Below are positions 1 to 8,158 of a stretch of 64,000 nt of DNA, piece by piece. A program made the position numbers and the translations under genes. The stretch spans positions 62,001-126,000 of the forward strand of contig JBBPYK010000109.1 in NCBI GenBank assembly GCA_038199985.1. Reading direction: 5' to 3'. Origin of the DNA: Arthrobacter_J sp038199985. GTDB lineage: Bacteria; Actinomycetota; Actinomycetes; Actinomycetales; Micrococcaceae. Each line of letters starts with the position of its first letter. Position 1 is the stretch's first letter. The notes under the pieces were generated by a model that saw only the letters and a program-made list of their open reading frames with translations, had not been told where the DNA came from and made no database searches.

Positions 1-582
1 GTCTTTGCCGCGAGTTATCAGGCGCCGGTCATCTTTTTCTGTCAGAACAATCATTGGGCCATCTCCGAACCCGTGGGTCTTCAGGCGCAGGTACCCATCG
101 CACGCCGTGCACCAGGCTTCGGTATTCCGAGCGTTCGGGTGGATGGCAACGACGTTTTAGCCTCTCTCGCCGTCACTCGTGAAGCTCTACATCGGGCCCG
201 AACCGGGGGCGGTCCAACATACATTGAGGCCCTTACCTACCGGATGGGTCCGCATACGACGGCCGATGATCCTACCAAGTACCGCGACGCCAATGAGCTG
301 GAGGACTGGGCGGCAAAGGACCCGATCGCCAGGCTCACTGCCTATTTTCAGGAGCGTGGTTTGTACACGGAAGATTTCCAGGCCAGCGTGAAAGCCAAGG
401 CCGACGATGTAGCGCGAGAAATGCGCGCTGGTTGCGTCAACATGACGGAGCCAGAAACCATGGACGTGTTCAAGAACGTCTACAGCTCACCGAACTCCTG
501 GTTGGATCGGCAACAGGACCACTACGCTCGCTATCTCGCGACATTTGACGATACCGCTGCAGATGCGGAAGGAAGCAAGTAA
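1..582 (+). CDS. 2-oxoacid (branched-chain) dehydrogenase E1 component, alpha subunit, 5' truncated
   Basis: This is the C-terminal 193 residues of a thiamine-diphosphate-dependent E1 alpha subunit. The reading frame is open from base 1, so the start lies outside the window. Visible family features are the CQNNHWAISEP segment near the edge and the YRMGPHTTADDPTKYR segment. E1 decarboxylates a 2-oxoacid and passes the acyl group to E2. E1-beta starts immediately after its stop and E2 follows. The nearby leucine-degradation genes favour a branched-chain 2-oxoacid substrate over pyruvate, as for the M. tuberculosis Rv2497c locus. The substrate is inferred from context. No E3 gene is in view. Confidence 0.9.
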   Translation, partial: VFAASYQAPVIFFCQNNHWAISEPVGLQAQVPIARRAPGFGIPSVRVDGNDVLASLAVTREALHRARTGGGPTYIEALTYRMGPHTTADDPTKYRDANELEDWAAKDPIARLTAYFQERGLYTEDFQASVKAKADDVAREMRAGCVNMTEPETMDVFKNVYSSPNSWLDRQQDHYARYLATFDDTAADAEGSK

Positions 583-1590
583 ATGTCCTCAATGACGTTT
601 GGCCGCGCGATCAACGCAGGCCTCCGCAAAGCGATGGAAAATGATCCCAAAGTTGTTCTCATGGGAGAGGACATAGGAAAGCTCGGCGGAGTTTTCCGTA
701 TCACTGAAGGTTTGCAGAAAGACTTCGGCGAGCACAGGGTTATGGACTCGCCTCTGGCTGAAGCTGGCATCATGGGAACCGCTATCGGAATGGCGTACCG
801 CGGATACCGTCCGGTGGTGGAGATCCAGTTCGATGGCTTTATCTACCCCGCGTTCGATCAGATCGTTTGTCAGGTGGCAAAACTGCATTACCGTACTCAG
901 GGGAAAGTGAAAGTACCTCTCACTATTCGCGTTCCCTTCGGTGGTGGTATTGGTTCACCTGAGCACCACTCGGAATCGCCTGAAGCGTATTTCACGCATA
1001 CTTCCGGATTGCGCGTAGTGAGTGTTTCGAATCCGCAGGATGCGTACACCATGATTCAGCAGGCGATCGCGTCAGATGACCCTGTTCTCTACTTCGAGCC
1101 CAAGCGGCGCTACCACGTCAAGGGCGAGGTCAATGAGGACGTGGATCTCAATGCCGAGTCCATGGAGTCTGCGCGCGTTGTCGCGGAAGGTTCGGATGTC
1201 ACTCTGGTGACGTATGGGCCCTTGGTTCCGACGGCAATGGATGCCGCGGTTGCAGCGTCCGATGACGGCGTCTCGGTGGAAGTCATTGACCTGCGGTCGC
1301 TGGCACCGATCGACTTTGCAACGGTGGAGGCATCAGTACGCAAAACCGGCCGTCTGGTCATAACTCATGAGGCCGCACAGTCTGGCGGCTTGGGGGCCGA
1401 GATTGCCGCCAGCATCACCGAACGTTGTTTCTACTACCTTGAGCATGCACCGGTACGAATCACCGGATTCGACATTCCCTACCCTTACTCCAAGTTGGAG
1501 TTCCACCACCTTCCGGACCTGGACAGGATTCTCGACGGTGTGGATCGCGCCATGGGCCGTGCCAATTCACTGAGTTCACTGGAAGGCTAG
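583..1590 (+). CDS. 2-oxoacid (branched-chain) dehydrogenase E1 component, beta subunit
   Basis: A 335-residue transketolase-like beta subunit, the normal family length. It starts with ATG directly after the stop of E1-alpha, so the two are probably translationally coupled. The N-terminal half carries the conserved MGEDIGKLGGVFR and DSPLAEAGIMGTAIGMA segments that help bind thiamine diphosphate. The C-terminal half has the transketolase C domain with VITHEAAQSGGLGAEIAA. With E1-alpha it forms the alpha2beta2 decarboxylase of a 2-oxoacid dehydrogenase complex. Branched-chain specificity is inferred from the neighbouring carboxylase and CoA-transferase genes. Confidence 0.93.
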   Translation: MSSMTFGRAINAGLRKAMENDPKVVLMGEDIGKLGGVFRITEGLQKDFGEHRVMDSPLAEAGIMGTAIGMAYRGYRPVVEIQFDGFIYPAFDQIVCQVAKLHYRTQGKVKVPLTIRVPFGGGIGSPEHHSESPEAYFTHTSGLRVVSVSNPQDAYTMIQQAIASDDPVLYFEPKRRYHVKGEVNEDVDLNAESMESARVVAEGSDVTLVTYGPLVPTAMDAAVAASDDGVSVEVIDLRSLAPIDFATVEASVRKTGRLVITHEAAQSGGLGAEIAASITERCFYYLEHAPVRITGFDIPYPYSKLEFHHLPDLDRILDGVDRAMGRANSLSSLEG

Positions 1591-1594
1591 CGCT

Positions 1595-2983
1595 GTGACT
1601 ATCAAAGAATTCAAATTGCCGGATCTAGGTGAGGGGCTCACGGAGTCTGAGATCGTTACCTGGCGGGTCGCCGAGGGCGACACCGTTGAACTGAACCAGA
1701 TTATTGCTGACGTTGAAACTGCCAAGGCCGTCGTCGAGTTGCCGTCGCCATACGCTGGTTCGGTGAAGCACCTGCATGCACCTGCAGGCACCGTGGTGGA
1801 GGTCGGCCAGCCGATTGTGTCCTTCGACATCGGTGGGGAGTCCTCAGGCGGAGAGGAAACTCCGGCAAAACGTGAACCAAATCTAGTGGGTTACGGAGCC
1901 GCCGTCGAGAAATCCGGGCGTCCATCCCGTCGCAAACGCGCTAGGGAGTCTGCCGGTACATCCTCTGCGTCGGTGACTGCCGACCAATTGGCTTCGGTGG
2001 AATCCAACGAGGAACCGTCGTCGGGCCTTGACCAGTCGGCCGTCGAACATGCGGTGCCAACGGACAACCCTGCTGGAAGTGTTCAGGAGTCTGTAGAGCG
2101 TCCGCGCTCAACGCCGCCGGTCCGCAAACTCGCGAGGGATTTGGGCGTGGACCTGTCCGCTGTGAAGGGTACGGGAACTGCGGGACTCATCACCCGCAGT
2201 GACGTTCTCGAGCACTCAGATAGCAACTCGGACGATAATGAGACCGCTACGGTACCGGCAGCAGCGCAGCAGCAGAGTGCGGACCGCGAGGTACGTACCC
2301 CCATCAAAGGCGTGCGAAAGCACACGGCCGCTGCGATGGTCAAGAGTGCCTTCACCGCTCCTCATGTAACGGAATTTCTGACCGTCGATGTCACGCCAAC
2401 CATGGAGTTGTTGGCCACTTTGAAAGAGAGTCGTGCCTTCCGCGGGTACAAACTCACACCGCTGACGCTTGCTGCCAAGGCAGTGTGTATCGCCATCAAG
2501 CGCAACCCCAGTGTCAACTCGCGCTGGGACGGCGACAACAACGAGATCGTGCAGATGAACTACGTGAATCTGGGCATCGCTGCGGCTACTCCTCGCGGTT
2601 TGACGGTGCCGAATATCAAGGATGCGCAGGATCTGTCCCTCATGGAAATCTCCGAAGCGCTGACGGCTCTCACTGATACTGCGAGGGCAGGCAAGACAAG
2701 CCCTAAAGATCTATCTGGTGGAACAATTTCGATCACCAACGTGGGCGTCTTCGGCATTGATGCCGGTACTCCAATTTTGAATCCAGGAGAAGCGGCAATC
2801 TTGGCACTGGGTGCAGTGCGGAAAATGCCGTGGGAACATCACGGCGAGATAGCGCTGCGACAGGTCATGACGCTGAGCTTGTCCTTTGATCATCGACTGG
2901 TAGATGGCGAGCAGGGTTCGAGGTTCCTGGCGGATCTCGGGTCTATTCTGGCCGAGCCCGGCATGGTCTTGACGATGGTCTGA
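1595..2983 (+). CDS. Dihydrolipoyl acyltransferase (E2) of the branched-chain 2-oxoacid dehydrogenase complex
   Basis: A 462-residue E2 starting with GTG four bases after E1-beta. Domains in order are one lipoyl domain (about 3-77, lipoylated Lys44 in DVETAKA), a polar linker, a peripheral subunit-binding domain (about 172-208), a second linker, and the acyltransferase core (about 230-462) with the HxxxDG motif at His433-Asp437. It moves the acyl group from E1 to CoA. The single lipoyl domain resembles BCKDH E2 (BkdC-like) more than multi-lipoyl actinobacterial pyruvate dehydrogenase E2. A strong hairpin follows the gene at 3021-3056. Confidence 0.93.
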   Translation: MTIKEFKLPDLGEGLTESEIVTWRVAEGDTVELNQIIADVETAKAVVELPSPYAGSVKHLHAPAGTVVEVGQPIVSFDIGGESSGGEETPAKREPNLVGYGAAVEKSGRPSRRKRARESAGTSSASVTADQLASVESNEEPSSGLDQSAVEHAVPTDNPAGSVQESVERPRSTPPVRKLARDLGVDLSAVKGTGTAGLITRSDVLEHSDSNSDDNETATVPAAAQQQSADREVRTPIKGVRKHTAAAMVKSAFTAPHVTEFLTVDVTPTMELLATLKESRAFRGYKLTPLTLAAKAVCIAIKRNPSVNSRWDGDNNEIVQMNYVNLGIAAATPRGLTVPNIKDAQDLSLMEISEALTALTDTARAGKTSPKDLSGGTISITNVGVFGIDAGTPILNPGEAAILALGAVRKMPWEHHGEIALRQVMTLSLSFDHRLVDGEQGSRFLADLGSILAEPGMVLTMV

Positions 2984-3020
2984 TTGTTCAGAGCTGCATT
3001 CGGCCGAAGTCTTGCCTTAT

Positions 3021-3056
3021 CGTCGAGGTCACCCATTGCAAGGGGTGACCTCGACG
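3021..3056 (+). terminator. Strong hairpin after the E1-E2 genes, probable terminator
   Basis: A perfect 14-bp inverted repeat (3021-3034 and 3043-3056) with an 8-base loop lies 37 bases after the E2 stop. It sits between the plus-strand E1-E2 operon and the convergent GNAT gene, so it could serve both strands. There is no good T-tract on either side, so it may be a U-poor actinobacterial terminator or a transcript-stabilising stem. Confidence 0.65.
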
Positions 3057-3127
3057 ACAAAAGGTGATGTCGGGAAGTCACTCATCTGTGGTCGACTTGG
3101 CAAAGTGCCGTAGGACCAATCTTGGTG

Positions 3128-3598
3128 CTATTTGCTGAGCTCCATGATGACTTCCTCCACTACCGTGCCCCGTGCGTTGGCAAAGTCCTTGGCCCTACCA
3201 ACCTCGGCGAAGCCCCAACGCTCCAGAACCTTGATGGAACCCAGATTGTCCACCACGGTGCGCGCCCGGATGGGTCGCGCAGGGAATTCCTTGAGGAACT
3301 GGCCTACTGCGTCTGTGGTGATTCCCTGGCCCCAGTGAGCCTTGTCAATCCAGTAGCTGATCTCGGGCAGTCCCTCGTTGAGATACATGAGGACGCTGCC
3401 CACCACGTCTCCATCAGACTCAATGGTCCGGACGGTGATTGACTCGTCGATGAGGATACTCTGCCAATGGTGGTCGAACACCCCGCGGTCAGACGGGTTC
3501 TTCGCGGCGAAGCCAGCCATATGGTTCGCGGTTGGTTCCAATTGATGGTTGAAAAACTCATCTAGGTCCGTTGGGTCAACAGGTCGAAGGGTGATCAC
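3128..3598 (-). CDS. GNAT-family N-acetyltransferase (RimJ/RimL-like)
   Basis: A 156-residue protein of one GNAT domain. The central EISYWIDKAHWGQGITTDAV segment, around residues 79-97, contains the acetyl-CoA-binding Q-G-x-T turn. The KVLERWGFAEVGR segment near the C-terminus is the usual motif B region. It resembles the RimJ/RimL-type group, but the acceptor cannot be told from sequence. It lies on the minus strand next to the TetR gene, between two halves of the catabolic island. A direct role in that pathway is not indicated. Confidence 0.85.
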   Translation of the reverse strand: MITLRPVDPTDLDEFFNHQLEPTANHMAGFAAKNPSDRGVFDHHWQSILIDESITVRTIESDGDVVGSVLMYLNEGLPEISYWIDKAHWGQGITTDAVGQFLKEFPARPIRARTVVDNLGSIKVLERWGFAEVGRAKDFANARGTVVEEVIMELSK

Positions 3599-3645
3599 GG
3601 CGTCACTTTCGTCTCGGCGTCGTTTGGCGCGGGGTTGTTTTGACT

Positions 3646-4287
3646 TCAGCGTACAAGGGAAGTTCGCGCGGCGGACTCTCTGGCATTGAGTGCCTCCCAG
3701 GACATGGTCTCGAGCAGTTGTCGCAGGGCCGCCGTGTCTCTGCTATTAGCACTGCGGTGGGTGGTGTGAGGGGTGGAATTGATGAGGCCGAATCCGGCTT
3801 GAGCGCGGTGTCGTAATAAGGAGCGCTCTTGGCTCGGATGTAACTCGGATAGAACGTTGACCCACACTTCAACGTACTGTCGTTGGAGTGAACGGACGCT
3901 CTGGCGGTCGTCTTCGGAGAGGCTGCTCAGGTCCTTGTCTTGAACTCGAATAACATTGGCGTTGCGCAGCGCAAAGTCCACTTGAAATTCAATCAATCCG
4001 CGCAGCGTCCGTTCAGCAGCAGTAGACTCGGCGACTACGGCCATGCTCCCGTCAAGCAGGTTTCGACTGACCTCAGTGAGTAGGGCACCGAGCACTGACT
4101 GCTTGCCGCTGAAGTGCCTGTAGACGGCCGGGCCGCTTACTCCGGCTGCGGCTCCGAGATCCTCAATTGACACGCCGTTGTAGCCCCGCTGTGCGAAGAG
4201 CTCTGCAGCTGCTTCCAGAAGTGCGGCACGTCGGGAGGCCTTGGCAAGGCTCCGCCCAGTAGCCCGGCTGTTCAACACGGGATCCAT
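3646..4287 (-). CDS. TetR-family transcriptional regulator, probable repressor of the leucine-degradation operon
   Basis: A 213-residue TetR protein with an N-terminal helix-turn-helix (about residues 38-62, GVSGPAVYRHFSGK) and a variable ligand-binding C-terminal domain. I chose the ATG at 4287 because GGGAAAGG lies about seven bases upstream. A GTG at 4314 would add nine residues but has no ribosome-binding site. It is divergent from the carboxylase operon, and the intergenic region has three dyads suited to a TetR dimer. By analogy with TetR regulators of acyl-CoA catabolism, the ligand may be an acyl-CoA intermediate; that is inference. Confidence 0.88.
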   Translation of the reverse strand: MDPVLNSRATGRSLAKASRRAALLEAAAELFAQRGYNGVSIEDLGAAAGVSGPAVYRHFSGKQSVLGALLTEVSRNLLDGSMAVVAESTAAERTLRGLIEFQVDFALRNANVIRVQDKDLSSLSEDDRQSVRSLQRQYVEVWVNVLSELHPSQERSLLRHRAQAGFGLINSTPHTTHRSANSRDTAALRQLLETMSWEALNARESAARTSLVR

Positions 4288-4342
4288 ACCCAGCCTTTCC
4301 CGCAGGACTTGCACGCGCTAGCCGTTGGCCTACGCGGCAATG

Positions 4343-4418
4343 GTGTGGTGTACAACACACATTTTGTGGACAAGTCGGTTAATAGCCACTAACCTAAAAC
4401 CAGTTAGTAAAGACTAAC
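4343..4418. promoter_or_regulatory. Cluster of dyads between tetR and the carboxylase operon, candidate TetR operators
   Basis: Three inverted repeats lie in the divergent intergenic region. An 18-bp near-palindrome at 4343-4360 (GTGTGGTGTACAACACAC) has one mismatched pair. GGTTA-N8-TAACC is at 4377-4394. GTTAGT-N4-ACTAAC is at 4403-4418. The last two share the ACTAAC/GTTAGT half-site, so they look like two sites for one protein. Their position between the divergent genes suggests control of both tetR and the operon starting at 4487. Confidence 0.55.
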
Positions 4419-4486
4419 CGGATGCGAATCATTTAGCTACAGCCTAGCCGCTACCGGTCAATAGACAGATTCACAGAAGGACGTCG

Positions 4487-6091
4487 ATGGAGACCCTTGT
4501 TTCCCGGGTGAACACTACGAGCTTGGACTTTCAGGCAAACGACGCCGCCCAGCGGGGGCTCGTGGACGAGTTACGGAAAAAGCTGGCGTTGGCCGCGGTC
4601 GGGGGCCCTGCCCGTTCGCGAGAGCGCCACGTTGCGCGCGGTAAAATCCTTCCGCGGGAACGAATCGAGCGGCTACTCGACGACGGAAGCCCATTTCTGG
4701 AGCTTTCGCCTCTGGCTGCTAACGGAATGTACGACGACGAATCTCCGGGAGCCGGCGTCATAGCTGGGATCGGTCTGGTCCACGGTCGCCACGTTCTTGT
4801 CATCTCCAATGATGCAACGGTCAAGGGCGGAACGTATTACCCCATGACAGTCAAGAAGCACTTACGGGCTCAGGAAATCGCGCTTGAGAACAACCTCCCG
4901 TGTGTTTATTTGGTTGATTCCGGTGGAGCTTTCCTTCCCAAACAGGATGACGTCTTCCCGGATCGTGAACACTTCGGCCGTATCTTCTTCAATCAGGCCA
5001 ACATGTCAGCGCGGAAGATTCCACAGATTGCGGCGGTGATGGGCTCGTGCACCGCAGGAGGTGCCTACGTCCCGGCGATGAGCGACGAAACCGTCATCGT
5101 CCGTGATCAGGGAACGATCTTCCTGGGTGGTCCACCTCTGGTTAAAGCTGCGATCGGTGAGATCGTCACTGCTGAAGAGTTGGGCGGTGGGGATGTCCAC
5201 TCACGTATTTCTGGGGTCACTGACCACCTGGCGGAAAACGACGGGCATGCTCTGGAGATCGTCAGGAATATCGTTTCCACCCTTCCGCGGCAGACACCGG
5301 CTTGGGACATAGAGGAAAGCGTTGCGCCCATCGCTGACCTCGATGAGCTCTACGGATCGGTTCCAACGGATGTGAATTCCTCCTACGACGTCCACGAGGT
5401 CATCGCGCGCATTGTGGATGGGAGCGAGTTCCACGAATTCAAGAAGGAGTACGGAACAACACTTGTCACCGGCTTCGCGACTCTTCACGGGCACAAAGTG
5501 GGAATCGTAGCCAACAACGGGGTCCTCTTCAGCGAATCCGCCCTCAAGGGTGCGCACTTCATCGAACTGTGCGATCAGCGGGGCATTCCGCTGATTTTCC
5601 TTCAAAATCTCTCTGGTTTCATGGTCGGTCGTGACTACGAGGCCGGTGGAATCGCAAAAAACGGCGCCAAGATGGTCACTGCCGTGGCCACGTCCCGGGT
5701 GCCCAAGCTCACCGTGATCATTGGTGGATCCTTCGGGGCAGGCAACTACTCCATGTGTGGACGTGCATACTCGCCACGCTTCCTGTGGATGTGGCCTGCT
5801 AGTCGGATTTCTGTCATGGGTGGTAATCAAGCGTCCTCAGTACTCGCCACTGTTAAACGGGATCAACTTGAAACGCGCGGTGACGAGTGGAGTACCGAGG
5901 ACGAGGAGTCGTTCAAGGAGCCCATTCGTCGGCAGTACGAGGACCAGGGCAACCCTTATTATTCGACCGCACGACTCTGGGACGACGGCATCATTGACCC
6001 GGCGGATACTCGCACGGTCTTGGGCCTTGCATTAGATGTCTGTGCTAACAAATCGCTGGAGGACACATCCTTCGGCCTCTTCCGGATGTGA
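4487..6091 (+). CDS. Acyl-CoA carboxylase beta (carboxyltransferase) subunit, methylcrotonyl-CoA carboxylase type
   Basis: A 534-residue carboxyltransferase, the normal size of an MCC beta subunit. It has the N- and C-terminal crotonase-fold halves and MCC-like segments such as NDATVKGGTYYPMTVKKHLR and GGSFGAGNYSMCGRAY. It transfers the carboxyl group from carboxybiotin to 3-methylcrotonyl-CoA in leucine degradation. A GAAGGA ribosome-binding site precedes the ATG. It heads a seven-gene operon, and the biotin-carrying alpha subunit follows at once. Among accD-type proteins the MCC assignment is favoured by these motifs and by the 3-oxoacid CoA-transferase downstream. Confidence 0.92.
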   Translation: METLVSRVNTTSLDFQANDAAQRGLVDELRKKLALAAVGGPARSRERHVARGKILPRERIERLLDDGSPFLELSPLAANGMYDDESPGAGVIAGIGLVHGRHVLVISNDATVKGGTYYPMTVKKHLRAQEIALENNLPCVYLVDSGGAFLPKQDDVFPDREHFGRIFFNQANMSARKIPQIAAVMGSCTAGGAYVPAMSDETVIVRDQGTIFLGGPPLVKAAIGEIVTAEELGGGDVHSRISGVTDHLAENDGHALEIVRNIVSTLPRQTPAWDIEESVAPIADLDELYGSVPTDVNSSYDVHEVIARIVDGSEFHEFKKEYGTTLVTGFATLHGHKVGIVANNGVLFSESALKGAHFIELCDQRGIPLIFLQNLSGFMVGRDYEAGGIAKNGAKMVTAVATSRVPKLTVIIGGSFGAGNYSMCGRAYSPRFLWMWPASRISVMGGNQASSVLATVKRDQLETRGDEWSTEDEESFKEPIRRQYEDQGNPYYSTARLWDDGIIDPADTRTVLGLALDVCANKSLEDTSFGLFRM

Positions 6092-6095
6092 TCGT

Positions 6096-8150
6096 ATGAA
6101 ACTTTTTGACACCGTCCTAGTCGCCAATCGCGGCGAAATTGCCTGTCGTGTTATCCGCACCCTTCGAGATCTCGGGATTCGGTCCGTAGCTGTTTTCAGC
6201 GATGCGGATGCTGGCGCCCGGCATGTGCAGGAAGCGGACGTAGCGGTCCGGATTGGACCGGCATCGGCAACGGAGAGTTACCTCAGCATCGCCGCCATTT
6301 TGGACGCCTGCCGTGTTAGTGGCGCGACGGCGGTGCACCCCGGCTACGGCTTCCTCAGTGAGAATGTGGAGTTTGCCCGAGCCCTCGATGAGGAAGGCAT
6401 CACGTTTATTGGCCCCAGTGTTCATGCGTTGAATGTCATGGGTGACAAAATTCGCTCCAAAAATCATGTCATGGACCACGGTGTCCCTGTCGTTCCCGGT
6501 GTTGCTAAACCCGGACTGACAGATGCGCAGCTGCTGGCTGAGGCCCCAGGGGTCGGGTACCCACTGCTTATCAAACCTTCAGCAGGTGGTGGCGGTAAAG
6601 GCATGCACGTTGTCGAAAGGCAAGAAGATCTCGCCGGGACGCTGCCGACAGCACGCAGGATCGCCGCGTCGGCCTTCGGCGATGACACACTCTTCATGGA
6701 ACGCCTGGTATTGACCCCGCGGCACATTGAAGTTCAGGTCCTCGCAGACAATCACGGCAATGTTGTGCACTTGGGAGAGCGCGAATGCTCACTCCAGCGT
6801 CGGCACCAGAAAGTGGTTGAGGAGGCACCCTCATCGTTACTCGACGCTGAGACTCGGGCGCGTATCGGTAAGGCGGCGTGTGACGCTGCACGGAGTGTGG
6901 ATTACACCGGCGCTGGTACGGTCGAGTTTCTCGTCGCAGATTCGGCACCGGATGAGTTCTTTTTCATGGAAATGAATACTCGGTTGCAGGTGGAACACCC
7001 GGTGACCGAGATGGTCACCGGTGTGGACCTGGTGGCTTGGCAGGTGCGTATCGCTGCTGGCGAAGAACTTTCGCTTCGGCAGGAAGATATTGAGCTGCAT
7101 GGACACGCCGTTGAGGCCCGCGTCTATGCGGAGGATCCCGAGAAGTCGTTCCTGCCGTCTACAGGAACTGTGTTGCGGCTCGAAGAGCCCTCTGGTGAGG
7201 GCGTCCGGGTGGATAGTTCGCTTTTGGAGGGTGTCGAAGTTTCCTCCAACTACGATCCAATGATTTCCAAAATCATTGCGTGGGGAAAAGACCGCGAAGA
7301 AGCACTTAACCGTCTGGACCAAGCTCTGGCCGAAACGATGGTGCTAGGGGTCAAGACCAACACGGAGTACTTGCGCCTGCTGATCAACGACGATGATGTC
7401 AGGGCAGGTCGCCTCGACACCACCATGATCGAACGCAAAATGCCCGAGTTCGAATTTCGTCGGCCAACCAGTTCAGAGCTTGCCGTTATCGCGGTGGAGT
7501 CCCTCCACCAGAAGGACGCGGATCGGGGGCTGGACAGCGTTCGTCACGGTTCGCCCTGGAACCGACGGGACGGTTGGCGGCTCGGCGCTAAACGTGGGCG
7601 GAGAGTGCCACTGGAAGTCGAGCAGGGCGAAGTCCAAATGTTTGAGGTGGAGAGCTCAGATGCCCACTACCAGGTAGCTGCGCCCGACGGCGGCCTCACC
7701 ATGGTCCAGCAGGAAGCCGGTGCGCTATTTGCAACGGTCGACCGCGTACGCCGTCGTCTGACGGTAGCTTCTAGCGGTCGTACCGTTTGGTATTTCGATG
7801 ACGGCTGGACCATCTCGGTCCATTCACCGGACCGGAATGAACTGCTCCAGGCGGAGCTCTCGGCGATCTTGCGTGCCGAAGGCGCCGTCGATCCAGACGT
7901 ACGCTCGTCCATGCCTGGAACGGTTGTCTCAGTCTCCGTGGCTGACGGCGACGCAGTAGAGGCAGGCCAGACGCTTGTCACTGTTGAGGCAATGAAAATG
8001 GAACATCAGTTGACGGCTCCTCTGGCCGGCATTGTGACCGTTTCTCTCAAACCAGGAGACCTCGTGAAGGCACGACAGATCGTCGCAACGATAACGGCAG
8101 AAGAAACTGTCCCGGACTCAGGGGCTCTCGTGGGCTCCGTCACAGAATAG
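6096..8150 (+). CDS. Acyl-CoA carboxylase alpha subunit (biotin carboxylase plus biotin carrier), methylcrotonyl-CoA carboxylase type
   Basis: A 684-residue alpha subunit. Domains are the biotin carboxylase N-domain (about 1-115), the ATP-grasp domain with its glycine-rich loop (PSAGGGGKGM, about 161-170), the biotin carboxylase C-domain (to about 445), a linker domain, and a C-terminal biotin carrier with the AMKM motif (biotinyl Lys634). The start is the ATG at 6096 (MKLFDTVLVANRGEIACR), four bases after the beta-subunit stop. An upstream in-frame extension to 6036 overlaps the beta gene and does not match the family. It carboxylates biotin at the expense of ATP. Confidence 0.93.
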   Translation: MKLFDTVLVANRGEIACRVIRTLRDLGIRSVAVFSDADAGARHVQEADVAVRIGPASATESYLSIAAILDACRVSGATAVHPGYGFLSENVEFARALDEEGITFIGPSVHALNVMGDKIRSKNHVMDHGVPVVPGVAKPGLTDAQLLAEAPGVGYPLLIKPSAGGGGKGMHVVERQEDLAGTLPTARRIAASAFGDDTLFMERLVLTPRHIEVQVLADNHGNVVHLGERECSLQRRHQKVVEEAPSSLLDAETRARIGKAACDAARSVDYTGAGTVEFLVADSAPDEFFFMEMNTRLQVEHPVTEMVTGVDLVAWQVRIAAGEELSLRQEDIELHGHAVEARVYAEDPEKSFLPSTGTVLRLEEPSGEGVRVDSSLLEGVEVSSNYDPMISKIIAWGKDREEALNRLDQALAETMVLGVKTNTEYLRLLINDDDVRAGRLDTTMIERKMPEFEFRRPTSSELAVIAVESLHQKDADRGLDSVRHGSPWNRRDGWRLGAKRGRRVPLEVEQGEVQMFEVESSDAHYQVAAPDGGLTMVQQEAGALFATVDRVRRRLTVASSGRTVWYFDDGWTISVHSPDRNELLQAELSAILRAEGAVDPDVRSSMPGTVVSVSVADGDAVEAGQTLVTVEAMKMEHQLTAPLAGIVTVSLKPGDLVKARQIVATITAEETVPDSGALVGSVTE

Positions 8151-8158
8151 GAAACATC

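Noticed and set aside
5201..5830. Long minus-strand open frame of 209 codons
   Set aside because: It is antisense to the well-supported carboxylase beta subunit and has no recognisable domain.
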